Assembly (NCBI RefSeq): GCF_902859725.1
Contig: NZ_CADIJP010000014.1
Coordinates: forward strand, 62,001-126,000
DNA from: Achromobacter mucicolens
Lineage (GTDB): Bacteria; Pseudomonadota; Gammaproteobacteria; Burkholderiales; Burkholderiaceae_B
Reading direction: 5' to 3'
Length of the DNA: 64,000 nucleotides
Shown here: positions 35,559-45,149 of the stretch, one piece after another
Position numbering within the stretch: the first letter of the stretch is position 1
Layout: each line of letters opens with the position of its first letter
Notes under the pieces: model-generated
What the model was told of the DNA's origin: nothing
What the model saw: the letters and a program-made list of their open reading frames with translations, nothing else
Databases searched by the model: none
Position numbers and translations under genes: made by a program

Positions 35559-36032
35559 ATGAGCATTATCGACAATCGCAAGGCCACGCACGACTATTTC
35601 ATCGAAGACCGCTATGAAGCCGGCCTTGTCCTGCAAGGCTGGGAAGTCAAGGCGATCCGCGACGGCCGCGTGCAGCTCAAGGAAAGCTACGTCATCGTGC
35701 GCGATGGCGAACTGTTCCTGCTCGGCATGCACGTCAGCCCCCTGCCCACGGCCTCCACGCACATCCACCCCGACGCGATGCGCACGCGCAAGCTGCTGCT
35801 CAAGGCCGAGGAAATCAGCAAGCTCATCGGCAAGGTCGAGCAGCGCGGCTATACGCTCGTGCCGCTGAACCTGCACTACAAGAACGGCCGCATCAAGCTG
35901 GATTTCGCGCTGGGCCGCGGCAAGAAGCTGTTCGACAAGCGCGACACCGCGCGCGAGAAGGACTGGGCGCGCGAAAAGGAACGCATCATGAAGCACGACA
36001 CCCGCGCACCGCGCCGCGACAAGGACGACTGA
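35559..36032 (+). CDS. smpB: SsrA-binding protein SmpB
   Basis: 157 residues. Binds tmRNA and places it on stalled ribosomes. [56 protein letters not shown], and the basic C-terminal tail ([17 protein letters not shown]) that enters the mRNA channel. It ends 1 bp before the convergent diguanylate cyclase gene. Confidence 0.97.
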   Translation: MSIIDNRKATHDYFIEDRYEAGLVLQGWEVKAIRDGRVQLKESYVIVRDGELFLLGMHVSPLPTASTHIHPDAMRTRKLLLKAEEISKLIGKVEQRGYTLVPLNLHYKNGRIKLDFALGRGKKLFDKRDTAREKDWAREKERIMKHDTRAPRRDKDD

Positions 36033-36033
36033 T

Positions 36034-37221
36034 TCAGGCGGCCACCGGCAGCGCCGGGCGCTCGGCCTCGTGGCCGGGTCCCACCACGCGGTTGCGCCCC
36101 GCCGATTTGGCCGCATAGAGTTTGCGGTCGGCCCGTTCGAACAGCACCTGCAGGTTTTCGCCCGGAATCCAGTCCTCGACGCCCGCGCTGAACGTATACG
36201 AAATCGTGCTGCCCCCGTGCGCGCAAGGCGTGCGCCGCACCGAATCCAGCAGCCGCTCGGCCACCTCCAGCACCGCGTCGCTGCGCATGTCCGCAAACAG
36301 CACGCAGAATTCCTCGCCCCCCACCCGTCCCACGTGATCGCCGGTTCGTAGTGTCGCGGTCGCCAGCAAGCCGAAATGGCGCAGCACCGCATCGCCGGCC
36401 GCATGGCCATGCGTGTCGTTGATGCGCTTGAAATGGTCGATGTCCAAAAGCAGCAAGGTCAGCGGACGGCGCATGCGCAGGGCCTGGGCGCAATACCGTT
36501 CGGCCTGCAGCCACCACGCCTTGCGAGACATCAGACCCGTCAGGAAGTCGGTGTTGGCCTCTTGTTCGCGGTCGGCCAGCATGCGGTCGTGGATGATCAT
36601 GATGGTTCCCAGCGTCAGGCACGGCATGATCAACACGCCCAACGTCAGGAACGCAACGCCCCACAGCGTGGGTTCAAGAAAGGCGGACACCGTGTCCAGC
36701 CCCGCCAGGTAGACCCCGGCGCGAAGCGCGCAAACCACGGCGGAGATCAGCGTCACCGCCCACACGAAACGGTAGGCGTAGCGCGAGCGATGCTTGGGCA
36801 TGTTGCGCTGGACGACGATGGCCACGGCGAGCATGAAGCCCATTTGCAGCAACGACATCGCGACGATGCGCGGACTCACCTGCCAGTCCACGTAGGTGTA
36901 GGTGGCCACGACCGACAGCGCCGCCAGGCAGCCCAGGGTCATGAGATGCCGGGGCACCGCAAGACCGAGCAACCGGCGCACGCCCGCGTAATACGCACAA
37001 AGGGCCAGCGCGATCGCTGCGTTCGGCACCAGGATGGACGCCCAGAGCGGCGCCTCGGTGTTCTGCAGCGCAAATGTAGAAAACGCCAACAGCGTGAGCA
37101 GGTTGGCGCGTATGGTCTCGCGGATGCCGGCCATGCCGCTGCGCGCCAGGGATCCCAGCACGCACAGCGAAAGCACTCCCGCCAGCGCTGCTATCAGAAG
37201 CAAATTAACGGGAGCGATCAT
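36034..37221 (-). CDS. Membrane diguanylate cyclase (GGDEF)
   Basis: 395 residues. About six membrane helices in residues 5-205, with no recognised sensor family. The GGDEF domain (about 220-385) shows DFLTGLMSRKAWW, LLLLDIDHFKRINDTHGH, and an active GGEEF signature. The RTGD I-site is five residues before it, so product inhibition by c-di-GMP is expected. It makes c-di-GMP from two GTP at the inner membrane. The neighbours give no clue to its input. Confidence 0.93.
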   Translation of the reverse strand: MIAPVNLLLIAALAGVLSLCVLGSLARSGMAGIRETIRANLLTLLAFSTFALQNTEAPLWASILVPNAAIALALCAYYAGVRRLLGLAVPRHLMTLGCLAALSVVATYTYVDWQVSPRIVAMSLLQMGFMLAVAIVVQRNMPKHRSRYAYRFVWAVTLISAVVCALRAGVYLAGLDTVSAFLEPTLWGVAFLTLGVLIMPCLTLGTIMIIHDRMLADREQEANTDFLTGLMSRKAWWLQAERYCAQALRMRRPLTLLLLDIDHFKRINDTHGHAAGDAVLRHFGLLATATLRTGDHVGRVGGEEFCVLFADMRSDAVLEVAERLLDSVRRTPCAHGGSTISYTFSAGVEDWIPGENLQVLFERADRKLYAAKSAGRNRVVGPGHEAERPALPVAA

Positions 37222-37246
37222 GGGCGGCGCGCCGCGAGGCGCGGTA

Positions 37247-38173
37247 TCAGGTGTTGCGCGTGGACTTCACGATGGTCATGGCGGAGGCGATCATCCCGCC
37301 CACGTCGGACAGATTGGCCGGCAGGATCAGCGTGTTGCCTTCCTTGGCCACGTTGCCGAACGCCTCGACGTAGCGCTCGGCAACCTTCAGGTTGACCGCT
37401 TCCATGCCGCCCGGCTGGCGAACCGCATCGGCAACCTGCGTGATGGCCTTGGCGGTGGCTTCGGCAATCGCCAGCACCGCGGCCGCCTCGCCCTGCGCCT
37501 GGTTGATCTGCGCCTGCTTCTCGCCTTCGGATCGCGCGATCGCCGCTTCGCGTTCGCCGGTGGCGATATTGATCTGCTCCTGGCGGCGGCCCTCGGAGGC
37601 GGCGATCAGCGCGCGCTTTTCGCGTTCCGCCGTGATCTGGGCCTGCATCGAACGCAGGATCTCGTTGGGCGGCGTCAGATCCTTGATTTCATAGCGCAGC
37701 ACCTTCACGCCCCAGTTCAGCGCCGCCTCGTCCAGCGACGAGACGATGTTGCTGTTGATGGAGTCGCGCTCTTCAAAGGTACGGTCCAGTTCCATCTTGC
37801 CGATGACCGAACGCAAGGTGGTCTGGGCAAGCTGCGTGATCGCCGAAATGTAGTTGGACGAACCGTACGAGGCGCGCATCGGGTCCGTGACCTGGAAATA
37901 AAGCACGCCGTCGACCTGCAGCTGGGTGTTGTCGCGCGTGATGCAGACCTGGCTGGGCACATCCAGGGGGATTTCCTTCAAGGAATGCTTGTAGGCCACC
38001 CGTTCGATGAACGGAATCACGAACCCGGCGCCCGGCGACAGGACGCGGTCGAACTTGCCCAGCCGCTCGACCACCCAGGCATGCTGCTGCGGCACGATGG
38101 CGATCGCCTTGACGACGATAAGGATCGCCAGCGCAACGATGACAAGCAGCACGACGGTTGAAGTATCGATCAT
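37247..38173 (-). CDS. SPFH/Band 7 family protein (paraslipin/QmcA-like)
   Basis: 308 residues. One N-terminal membrane helix (about 7-27), the SPFH domain (VPQQHAWVVERLGKF, LSPGAGFVIPFIE, SQVCITRDNTQLQVDGV), then a long Ala/Glu/Gln coiled coil (AEREKRALIAASEGRRQEQ) and a conserved C-terminus. Such proteins form large membrane rings or microdomains. It is paired with the NfeD gene upstream, the usual partner. Confidence 0.93.
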   Translation of the reverse strand: MIDTSTVVLLVIVALAILIVVKAIAIVPQQHAWVVERLGKFDRVLSPGAGFVIPFIERVAYKHSLKEIPLDVPSQVCITRDNTQLQVDGVLYFQVTDPMRASYGSSNYISAITQLAQTTLRSVIGKMELDRTFEERDSINSNIVSSLDEAALNWGVKVLRYEIKDLTPPNEILRSMQAQITAEREKRALIAASEGRRQEQINIATGEREAAIARSEGEKQAQINQAQGEAAAVLAIAEATAKAITQVADAVRQPGGMEAVNLKVAERYVEAFGNVAKEGNTLILPANLSDVGGMIASAMTIVKSTRNT

Positions 38174-38269
38174 GATGTGAAGCCTCTTTTCGGATGGATG
38201 CGCCGGCCTGCCCCGCCATGCTGGCCGGGGTTCCGGCGATTGCCCGCGGCGCTGCGCGGGTGCGTTCTG

Positions 38270-38701
38270 CTATGCCGATCTGCTGCGCTTGGGAGTCAGC
38301 ACGAGGATCGAGCCGCGCAATTCGGTAATGATGTGTTCGCCGGGATGGGCGGCATGTCCCTTGGCCAGCTCAGCCTGCCAATGCGCGCCCCGGTACCAGA
38401 CGCGCGCCGCCCCGCTGTCGGACCACGCCTCCACGACGACGGTCTGGCCGATGTCCAGGTTGACGTCGGCGTTGCGGGCGGAATTGACCTCACGCTTTTT
38501 CAGCACCCGGGTCTTGCGCAGCACCAATAGCCCCAGCAGCAGCACGACGCCGCAAGCCACCAGCTCCCATTGCAGGCCCGCGTTCAGCCAGGCCGCAATG
38601 CCGCCGGCGGCCAGACCCAAGGCGACCAGCAGCAAATAGAAGGTTCCTGTCGCCAGCTCTCCGATGAGCGCCAGCGCGGCCAATCCCAGCCAAATCCACA
38701 T
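38270..38701 (-). CDS. NfeD-family membrane protein
   Basis: 143 residues. N-terminal hydrophobic segments (about 2-60) and a C-terminal OB-fold NfeD domain (about 75-143: LDIGQTVVVEAWSDSGAARV, WYRGAHWQAELAKG, GSILVLTPK). Short NfeD1b type without the ClpP-like protease part. It sits 96 bp upstream of the SPFH gene, with which it is expected to interact in the membrane. Confidence 0.9.
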   Translation of the reverse strand: MWIWLGLAALALIGELATGTFYLLLVALGLAAGGIAAWLNAGLQWELVACGVVLLLGLLVLRKTRVLKKREVNSARNADVNLDIGQTVVVEAWSDSGAARVWYRGAHWQAELAKGHAAHPGEHIITELRGSILVLTPKRSRSA

Positions 38702-38870
38702 AGTATTGAGAATCGTCTGTAAGGATGAGTATCTGAGCGGATTGTACGTATTTCCGGGACGGAGCGGGAGCCGCAGTGCGCCGACGGGAACATTTTCGCT
38801 GGATTACTATGTGCGCTGGCGCGCCAAGTCGCGGGACCAACGCGCCGCCCTCATCCACCTATATGCATTT

Positions 38871-39611
38871 ATGACCGCCGCAACTCCTTCTGCTCTTCCC
38901 GTCCTGATCCTGCATACCGGCGATCCGGACGATACGCTCAAAAGCCAGTTCGGCGGCTATGCCGAACAAATCATGACGGCGGCCGGCCTGGCCGCCAGCA
39001 ACGTCGAGATCGTCGCGGTATACGAGGGCCAGCGCCCGCAGGCGCCCTCCTGCTACCGCGCCGCCCTGATCACCGGTTCCCCCGCGATGGTGTCCGACAA
39101 GGAACCCTGGAGCGAAGACACCGCCGCCTGGCTGCGCGAGGCCGTCGACGCCGGTCTGCCGATGTTCGGCGTCTGCTACGGGCACCAGTTGCTGGCGCAC
39201 GCGCTGGGCGGCAAAGTCGGCTACAACCCTTCGGGCCGGGAAGTAGGCACCCAGACCGTGGAATTGCTGCCGACCGCCTCCGGCGATCAACTCATGGCCG
39301 GCGTGCCGTCCACCTTCCCTGCGCAGATGCTGCATGCGCAGACCGTGCTGCAACCGCCCCCGGGCGCGGCAGTGCTGGCGCGATCGGATCTGGACGACCA
39401 CCAGATGATCCGCATCGGCCGCAACGTCTTTTCCACCCAGTTTCACCCCGAGTTCGGGCCGGATTTCATCCTGGCTCATCTCGAGCGTTATGGCCGCCGC
39501 TACGCCGCCGAAAACCTCGACATGCCCGATCTGTCGGCCAACGTGCGCGCGACGCCCGTGGCGGCAGGCCTGCTGCGGCGCTTCCTGGAGACCTACGCAC
39601 CCGGCGCCTGA
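38871..39611 (+). CDS. Class I glutamine amidotransferase (GMP-synthase-like)
   Basis: 246 residues. Triad: nucleophile Cys102 in MFGVCYGHQLLAHALGG, and His/Glu in FHPEFGPDF near 195. It stands alone without a synthetase domain, so it belongs to the standalone GATase1 group (YfeJ-like). The substrate is unknown: such proteins may degrade glutamyl amides or serve a separate partner. The ATG at 38871 is the first codon of the conserved region. Confidence 0.88.
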   Translation: MTAATPSALPVLILHTGDPDDTLKSQFGGYAEQIMTAAGLAASNVEIVAVYEGQRPQAPSCYRAALITGSPAMVSDKEPWSEDTAAWLREAVDAGLPMFGVCYGHQLLAHALGGKVGYNPSGREVGTQTVELLPTASGDQLMAGVPSTFPAQMLHAQTVLQPPPGAAVLARSDLDDHQMIRIGRNVFSTQFHPEFGPDFILAHLERYGRRYAAENLDMPDLSANVRATPVAAGLLRRFLETYAPGA

Positions 39612-39755
39612 TGTCCTCAGGCGTCCCGCTGGCCTTGCCGGGACGCCACGGGGGACACCAATGGCTCCGCCGCAACAAGCGGAGTGCCGGGCCCGGCCAG
39701 TCTTGAGACGATAGCGTCAAGCGTTACGCCAACACGCGCCAGTCAGGAGTCCCTT

Positions 39756-40601
39756 ATGAGCCCCGCCGCCGTCCCCCTGAGCAAACAGCACGCCGCCGCC
39801 GTCGAGCGCGCCTGCCGCGCCCTGGAAGCCGAGCAGCCGCCCGATCTGTCGACGCTGGCCGAGCAGGCCGGCATGAGCCGCTTCCATTTCCACCGCGTTT
39901 TCAAGGCCGCCACGGGCATCACGCCCAAGGCCTACGCCAACGCCCTGCGGGCCAGCCGCGCGCGCCAGCGCCTGGAAGAAAGCGCCAGCGTCACCGACGC
40001 CATGTACGACGCCGGCTTCAATTCCAGCGGACGCTTCTACGAGGCCGCCCCCGCCATCCTGGGCATGACGCCCACCGCGTTCCGCAAGAACGGCGAAGGC
40101 GTGGATATCCGGTTCGCGGTCGCGCAATGCGCATTGGGCGCGCTGCTGGTGGCGGCAAGCAGCACCGGCATCTGCGAAATCGCGCTGGACGAGGACCCTG
40201 ACCGGCTGGTCAAGAACTTGCAGGACCGCTTTCGCGCCGCCAGGCTGATCGGCGCCGATCCCCAGTTCGAAAGCTGGGTTGCGGACGTGGTCGGCTTTGT
40301 CGAAGATCCGGCGCGCGGCCTGGACCTGCCGCTGGACGTACGGGGCACGGCGTTCCAGCGCAAGGTCTGGGAGGCGCTTTGCGAGATCCCGCTGGGCGAA
40401 ACCGCCACCTACGCACAGGTGGCCGAGCGCATCGGCGCGCCCACCGCCGTGCGCGCCGTCGCCCGCGCCTGCGCCACCAACAACATCGCGCTGGCCATTC
40501 CCTGCCATCGCGTGGTGCGCACCGACGGCTCGCTGGCTGGCTACCGTTGGGGCATCGACCGCAAGCGCGAACTCATCGCCCGGGAAGCCAAGGCTGCCTG
40601 A
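39756..40601 (+). CDS. ada: Ada-type methylated-DNA-protein cysteine methyltransferase with AraC HTH
   Basis: 281 residues from the ATG at 39756 (CAGGAG upstream). Residues about 15-112 are an AraC-type double HTH (LAEQAGMSRFHFHRVFKAAT, VTDAMYDAGFNSSGRFYE). Residues about 118-280 are O6-methylguanine methyltransferase with the acceptor Cys250 in IPCHRVVR, preceded by GETATYAQVAERIGAP. The N-terminal four-Cys zinc domain of E. coli Ada, which senses methylphosphotriesters, is absent, so the usual activation route is missing. Confidence 0.9.
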   Translation: MSPAAVPLSKQHAAAVERACRALEAEQPPDLSTLAEQAGMSRFHFHRVFKAATGITPKAYANALRASRARQRLEESASVTDAMYDAGFNSSGRFYEAAPAILGMTPTAFRKNGEGVDIRFAVAQCALGALLVAASSTGICEIALDEDPDRLVKNLQDRFRAARLIGADPQFESWVADVVGFVEDPARGLDLPLDVRGTAFQRKVWEALCEIPLGETATYAQVAERIGAPTAVRAVARACATNNIALAIPCHRVVRTDGSLAGYRWGIDRKRELIAREAKAA

Positions 40602-40631
40602 GCCGGCACGGGTCGAATAAGACACGAGCGA

Positions 40632-40670
40632 ATAAAAAAAACCCCGCGTCCCAAAAGACGCGGGGTTTTT
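40632..40670. terminator. Bidirectional terminator between ada and ppsA
   Basis: AAACCCCGCGTC and GACGCGGGGTTT form a long perfect stem around CCAAAA. The A-run on the left and TTTTT on the right let it serve both convergent genes. Confidence 0.94.
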
Positions 40671-40686
40671 CGTTTCAACCGGCCGA

Positions 40687-43053
40687 TCAGTTCTTGGCCA
40701 GGCGCTGCCACGTATCGACAACGGTGTCCGGATTCAGCGACATCGACAGGATGCCTTCGTCCTTCAGCCACTGCGCGAAGTCCGGGTGGTCGCTGGGGCC
40801 TTGGCCGCAGATGCCGACGTACTTGTTGGCAGCCAGGCAAGCCTTGATCGCACGGCGCAGCATGAACTTGACGGCTTCGTCGCGCTCGTCGAAGTCGGCG
40901 GCCAAAAGCTCCATGCCCGAATCGCGGTCCAGGCCCAGCGTGAGCTGGGTCATGTCGTTCGAGCCGATGGAGAAGCCGTCGAAGTACTGCAGGAACTCGT
41001 CGGCCAGGATGGCGTTGGACGGCACTTCGCACATCATGATCAGCTTCAGGCCGTTTTCGCCGCGCGCCAGGCCGTGCTTGGCGAGCAGGTTCACGACCTT
41101 CTCGGCCTGACCCAGCGTGCGCACGAACGGCACCATGATCTCGACGTTCGTCAGGCCCATTTCATCGCGCACCTTCTTGAGGGCTTCGCATTCCATGCGG
41201 AAGCACTCGGCGAAGTCTTCGGCGATGTAGCGCGACGCGCCGCGGAAGCCCAACATGGGGTTCTCTTCCTCGGGCTCGTAGCGCGAGCCGCCCACCAGCT
41301 TGCGGTACTCGTTGGACTTGAAGTCCGACATGCGCACGATGACCGGCTTGGGGTAGAAAGCGGCGGCAATCGTTGCCACGCCTTCGGCCATCTTCTCGAC
41401 GAAGAAGGCGCGCGGGCTGGCATGGCCGCGAGCGGCCGATTCCACGGCCTTCTTCAGCTCGCCGTCCACGTTCGGGTAGTCCAGGACTGCCTTCGGGTGG
41501 ATGCCGATGTTGTTGTTGATGATGAATTCCAGGCGAGCCAGGCCGACGCCGCCGTTCGGGATCTGGGCGAAGTCGAACGCCAGTTGCGGGTTGCCCACGT
41601 TCATCATGATCTTCAGATCGATGGCGGGCATGTCGCCACGGCGCACTTCCTCGACTTCGGTCTCGATCAGGCCGTCATAGATGCGGCCTTCGTCGCCTTC
41701 GGCGCAGGACACGGTCACGGCCTGGCCTTCCTTGAGCAGATCGGTCGCGTTGCCGCAGCCCACCACCGCCGGAATGCCCAGTTCACGCGCGATGATCGCG
41801 GCGTGGCACGTACGGCCGCCGCGGTTCGTCACGATGGCCGAGGCGCGCTTCATCACGGGTTCCCAGTTGGGATCCGTCATGTCGGTGACCAGCACGTCGC
41901 CCGGCTGGACCTTGTCCATGTCGGAGATGTCGCCCACGACGCGCACCGGGCCCGAACCGATCTTCTGGCCGATGGCACGGCCGGTGATCAGCACCTGGCC
42001 GGTCGCCTTCAGGCGGTAGCGCTGTTGCACGTCATTGGCGCCCTGCTGCGACTTCACCGTTTCGGGGCGCGCCTGCAGGATGTAGATCTTGCCGTCCACG
42101 CCGTCGCGGCCCCACTCGATGTCCATAGGACGCTGGTAGTGCTTTTCGATGATGACGGCGTAGCGGGCCAGTTCGTTGACCTCGTCGTCGGTCAGCGAGT
42201 AGCGGTTGCGCTCGGACACGGGCACGTCCACCGTGCGCACGGCACGGCCTTCGGGGCGCTCGGGATCGAATTCCATCTTGATGAGCTTGGAGCCGATGCG
42301 GCGGCCGACGATGGGATAGTGGCCTTGCTCCAGCGTGGGCTTGAAGACGTAGAACTCGTCAGGGTTGACGGCGCCCTGCACGACGGTTTCGCCCAAGCCG
42401 TAGGACGAGGTGATGAACACCACATCCTGGAAGCCCGATTCGGTGTCGATGGTGAACATGACGCCGGCGCTGCCCTTGTCGGAACGCACCATGCGCTGGA
42501 TGCCGGCCGACAAGGCGACGTCGGCATGGGCGTAGCCCTTGTGCACGCGATAGGAAATGGCGCGGTCGTTGTACAGCGACGCGAACACGTGGCGGATCTT
42601 GTCCAGCACGTCGTCGATGCCCACCACGTTCAGGAAGGTTTCCTGCTGGCCGGCGAACGAGGCGTCGGGAAGGTCTTCGGCCGTGGCGGACGAGCGCACG
42701 GCGAACGAGCCCTTGCCATCGGCATCGAGCTTGGCGAAGGCTTCGCGGATCTGCGATTCGAATTCCGGCGAGAACGGCGCCTCGACGATCCATTGGCGGA
42801 TCTGCGCACCGGCGGTGGCCAGTTCACGCACGTCTTCGGGATTCAGCGTGGTCAGGCGTTCAGCGATCCGCTTGTCCAGGCCCGAAGCCTTCAGGAAATC
42901 GCGGAAGGCATCCGCGGTCGTGGCAAAGCCGCCCGGCACGCGGACACCCGCGCCAGACAGCTGGCTGATCATTTCGCCAAGAGATGCGTTCTTGCCTCCT
43001 ACCGAGTCCACGTCCGTCATGCGGAGCTGCTCGAACAAAACAACATACGACAT
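40687..43053 (-). CDS. ppsA: Phosphoenolpyruvate synthase
   Basis: 788 residues from the ATG at 43053 (AAGGTGA 5 bases upstream; a GTG at 43062 is a weaker choice). Makes PEP from pyruvate and ATP. N-terminal ATP-grasp domain ([34 protein letters not shown]), central phosphohistidine domain with [16 protein letters not shown]-terminal PEP-utilising barrel (FCSxGTND-type region as [33 protein letters not shown]). Divergent from its regulator gene ppsR. Confidence 0.97.
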   Translation of the reverse strand: MSYVVLFEQLRMTDVDSVGGKNASLGEMISQLSGAGVRVPGGFATTADAFRDFLKASGLDKRIAERLTTLNPEDVRELATAGAQIRQWIVEAPFSPEFESQIREAFAKLDADGKGSFAVRSSATAEDLPDASFAGQQETFLNVVGIDDVLDKIRHVFASLYNDRAISYRVHKGYAHADVALSAGIQRMVRSDKGSAGVMFTIDTESGFQDVVFITSSYGLGETVVQGAVNPDEFYVFKPTLEQGHYPIVGRRIGSKLIKMEFDPERPEGRAVRTVDVPVSERNRYSLTDDEVNELARYAVIIEKHYQRPMDIEWGRDGVDGKIYILQARPETVKSQQGANDVQQRYRLKATGQVLITGRAIGQKIGSGPVRVVGDISDMDKVQPGDVLVTDMTDPNWEPVMKRASAIVTNRGGRTCHAAIIARELGIPAVVGCGNATDLLKEGQAVTVSCAEGDEGRIYDGLIETEVEEVRRGDMPAIDLKIMMNVGNPQLAFDFAQIPNGGVGLARLEFIINNNIGIHPKAVLDYPNVDGELKKAVESAARGHASPRAFFVEKMAEGVATIAAAFYPKPVIVRMSDFKSNEYRKLVGGSRYEPEEENPMLGFRGASRYIAEDFAECFRMECEALKKVRDEMGLTNVEIMVPFVRTLGQAEKVVNLLAKHGLARGENGLKLIMMCEVPSNAILADEFLQYFDGFSIGSNDMTQLTLGLDRDSGMELLAADFDERDEAVKFMLRRAIKACLAANKYVGICGQGPSDHPDFAQWLKDEGILSMSLNPDTVVDTWQRLAKN

Positions 43054-43217
43054 TGAAGTCACCTTTTACAATGGAATGAAAGCGAGTTTGGTCAATGGAT
43101 GAAATGCGCTGTTTTGGCTGCCGGAGAAACGCTTTTTCCGGCTTGTGCAGACACGCTTTCAGACGCTGACCAAACTGGCCTTGGACCGCCCTTGGGGTGA
43201 CTTATAGGGGCCTGATT

Positions 43218-43233
43218 GTACTCGGTGGAGTAC
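43218..43233. promoter_or_regulatory. Short palindrome in the ppsA/ppsR divergent region
   Basis: GTACTC-GGTG-GAGTAC is a perfect 6-bp inverted repeat 34 bp before the ppsR start, in a 214-bp divergent gap. It may be an operator; this rests on symmetry and position alone. Confidence 0.25.
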
Positions 43234-43267
43234 GTCCGGCCATCTGCCTGGTTGGAATTTTTTACAC

Positions 43268-44095
43268 ATGACATCTACCCCTATCGTACGCACGGTATAC
43301 ATCGTTTCCGACAGTACCGGCATCACCGCAGAAACCTTCAGCCAGTCAGTACTTTCGCAGTTCGAGGAGGTCAATTTCAAGCCCATCCGCCTGCCTTTCG
43401 TGGACACGCTTGAAAAGGCCGCGGAAGTCGCCATGCGGATCGATCGCAGCGCCCAGGACGCGGGCGTGCCGCCCATCGTTTTCAGCACCCTGGTCAACCC
43501 CGAGATCCTGGCACGTGTTCGCCAGGCGAACGGCATCTTCCTGGATCTGTTCGGCACGTTCGTCAGCCACATCGAACAGGCGCTGGGTCTCAAATCCAGC
43601 CACTCCATCGGCCGCTCGCACATGCAGGCCAACTCGGAAAAGTACCGGAACCGAATCGACGCCATCAACTTCAGCCTGGCGCACGACGACGGCCAGTTCG
43701 TGAACCAGCTCGATCAGGCCGACGTGATCCTCGTCGGGGTCTCGCGCTGCGGCAAGACGCCCACCAGTCTGTACCTGGCCATGCAGTACGCCATCAAGGC
43801 CGCGAATTTCCCGCTCACGCCCGACGATTTCGAACGCGGCACCCTGCCCTCGACCATTGCGCCGCACCGGGGCAAGCTGTTCGGCCTGTCGATCCAGCCC
43901 GAGCGCCTGGCCGAAGTGCGCAACGAGCGCCGCCCCAACAGCCGCTACGCGCAACTTGAGCAATGCCGCTACGAAGTGGCGGAAGCCGAACGCATGATGC
44001 GCCGCGAAGGCATTTCGTGGCTGTCCAGCACGACGAAATCGATCGAAGAGATCGCGACCACCGTCTTGCAGGAAGTCGGACTGGATCGCGGATAA
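43268..44095 (+). CDS. ppsR: PEP synthetase regulatory protein (kinase/pyrophosphorylase, DUF299)
   Basis: 275 residues. Bifunctional enzyme that inactivates PpsA by ADP-dependent phosphorylation and reactivates it by phosphorolysis. YIVSDSTGITAETFSQSVL at the N-terminus, P-loop GVSRCGKTPTSLYLA near 157-171, and the C-terminal SSTTKSIEEIATTVLQE. Divergent neighbour of ppsA, the normal arrangement. Confidence 0.96.
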   Translation: MTSTPIVRTVYIVSDSTGITAETFSQSVLSQFEEVNFKPIRLPFVDTLEKAAEVAMRIDRSAQDAGVPPIVFSTLVNPEILARVRQANGIFLDLFGTFVSHIEQALGLKSSHSIGRSHMQANSEKYRNRIDAINFSLAHDDGQFVNQLDQADVILVGVSRCGKTPTSLYLAMQYAIKAANFPLTPDDFERGTLPSTIAPHRGKLFGLSIQPERLAEVRNERRPNSRYAQLEQCRYEVAEAERMMRREGISWLSSTTKSIEEIATTVLQEVGLDRG

Positions 44096-44124
44096 AGAAA
44101 AAGGGCGCGTTCAGGCGCGCCCTT
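44094..44124 (-). terminator. Terminator of the DUF2846 lipoprotein cluster
   Basis: AAGGGCGCG (44101-44109) and CGCGCCCTT (44116-44124) pair around TTCAGG. On the minus strand the stem is followed by TTTTTCTTT. It also lies just after the convergent ppsR stop. Confidence 0.85.
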
Positions 44125-44167
44125 GATTGGCCGGCGGTTTCAGCCGGCGAATGTTCACTGTGAATAT

Positions 44168-44647
44168 TCAGGGACGCAGCTTGACGCGCTCACGCGATCC
44201 CGCGCCCCAGTACTTCAGCGGCGACATCTCCTCTTGGGCAATCTTTTCGGATTCCTCCAGCCGCATGTCCTGCCGCCCCACGCTGGCGGCATTTCCGGTT
44301 GCGCCCTCGATGCTCAGGCGCACGTACCGCGTCTGGCCCGGCGCCAGGTCGAACGTCAGGGTCTCGCCATCGCGCAGCGTATCGATCTCGTACTTGCCCG
44401 CCGGACGGTTCACGTAGAAGAAGCTGCCCGGCTTGGACCGGCCGACCTTCACGCCATTGACGCGCAGATACGGTTGATTCGACACCACGCCAATCGGCGC
44501 CGGCGGCTGGTAGAAATAGATGCGGCCCGTATCCGGGACCATGACGGGAATGGTGCCCGCCACGTCCTTGTAGCGGGGACCGCCGCAACCGGCCAACAAG
44601 GCGGCGCCCAGCGCGGCGGCGGCCATCAACTTCAAACTGCTCTGCAT
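44168..44647 (-). CDS. DUF2846-domain lipoprotein, copy 1
   Basis: 159 residues. Lipobox LLAGC (Cys at about 21). Shares the frame of the two related genes nearby: GPRYKDV, then TGRIYFYQPP, a (V)GRSKPGSFFYVNRPAGKYE core, PGQTRYVRLS, and KYWGAG near the C-terminus. The DUF2846 fold is probably a small beta-sandwich. Location outer-membrane periplasmic face; function unknown. 22 bp after the next copy, same strand. Confidence 0.85.
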   Translation of the reverse strand: MQSSLKLMAAAALGAALLAGCGGPRYKDVAGTIPVMVPDTGRIYFYQPPAPIGVVSNQPYLRVNGVKVGRSKPGSFFYVNRPAGKYEIDTLRDGETLTFDLAPGQTRYVRLSIEGATGNAASVGRQDMRLEESEKIAQEEMSPLKYWGAGSRERVKLRP

Positions 44648-44669
44648 GGATTTCTCTTCAGGTTTGGGT

Positions 44670-45149
44670 CTAACGCAAGCCAGGAACCTGCTCGGGCGAA
44701 GCCGCGCCCCAATAGCGCATCTTCAGGAGCTCGGTTTCAGCGACTTCGGGCGGATCGACCATTTCCATGGAGAGCTTGCCCACCGTGCCCGTGCTGCCCA
44801 GCGATTCGGCCTTGATGCGCACATAGCGCGTCTGACCGGGATCAAGCTTGAAACTCACGCCGTCGCCCGTCCAATACAGGTTGGTCACGACATAACTGCC
44901 TGCCGGGCGGTCCACGAAAAAGAAGCTGCCCGGCTTGTTGCGCCCTACGACATCGCCGTTCACGCGCAGCTTTTGCTGCGCCACCGCGGCGGCCGACGCC
45001 TGCGCCTGCGGCTGGTAGAAGTAGATGCGCCCGTCGCCTTGCGCGATTGGCGGCATGCGCCCCTGCAAGGATTGGTACTGCGGTCCAGCGCACCCGGCCA
45101 GCGCAACCACCGTCGCGGCCGTCGCCGCCAATTTCAGCCAGATCTTCAT
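44670..45149 (-). CDS. DUF2846-domain lipoprotein, copy 2
   Basis: 159 residues. Lipobox VALAGC. Same layout as its neighbours: GPQYQSLQGRMP, DGRIYFYQPQ, VVGRNKPGSFFFVDRPAGSY, PGQTRYVRIKAES, RYWGAASPEQVPGLR. The N-terminal motif GPxY and the core KPGSFF(F/Y)V(D/N)RPAG are the clearest shared blocks. It overlaps the upstream lipoprotein gene by 4 bp (ATGA at 45146-45149), so the two are coupled. Confidence 0.85.
   Translation of the reverse strand: MKIWLKLAATAATVVALAGCAGPQYQSLQGRMPPIAQGDGRIYFYQPQAQASAAAVAQQKLRVNGDVVGRNKPGSFFFVDRPAGSYVVTNLYWTGDGVSFKLDPGQTRYVRIKAESLGSTGTVGKLSMEMVDPPEVAETELLKMRYWGAASPEQVPGLR

Noticed and set aside
35318-35587. Cys/Leu-rich open frame of 89 residues on the minus strand
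   Set aside because: Reverse-strand shadow of the A-rich repeats; it crosses into smpB and has no start signal.
35375-35617. Small Asn/Lys/Ala-repeat open frame before smpB
   Set aside because: It continues out of frame into smpB and has no RBS. The apparent repeat protein is explained by the DNA repeats.
36034-37221. GGEEF protein considered as a degenerate cyclase
   Set aside because: GGEEF is an active variant, and the I-site RTGD and metal-binding DIDHFKRIND are kept.
40786-43056. 756-residue open frame opposite ppsA
   Set aside because: Shadow of ppsA; no family features and no start signals.
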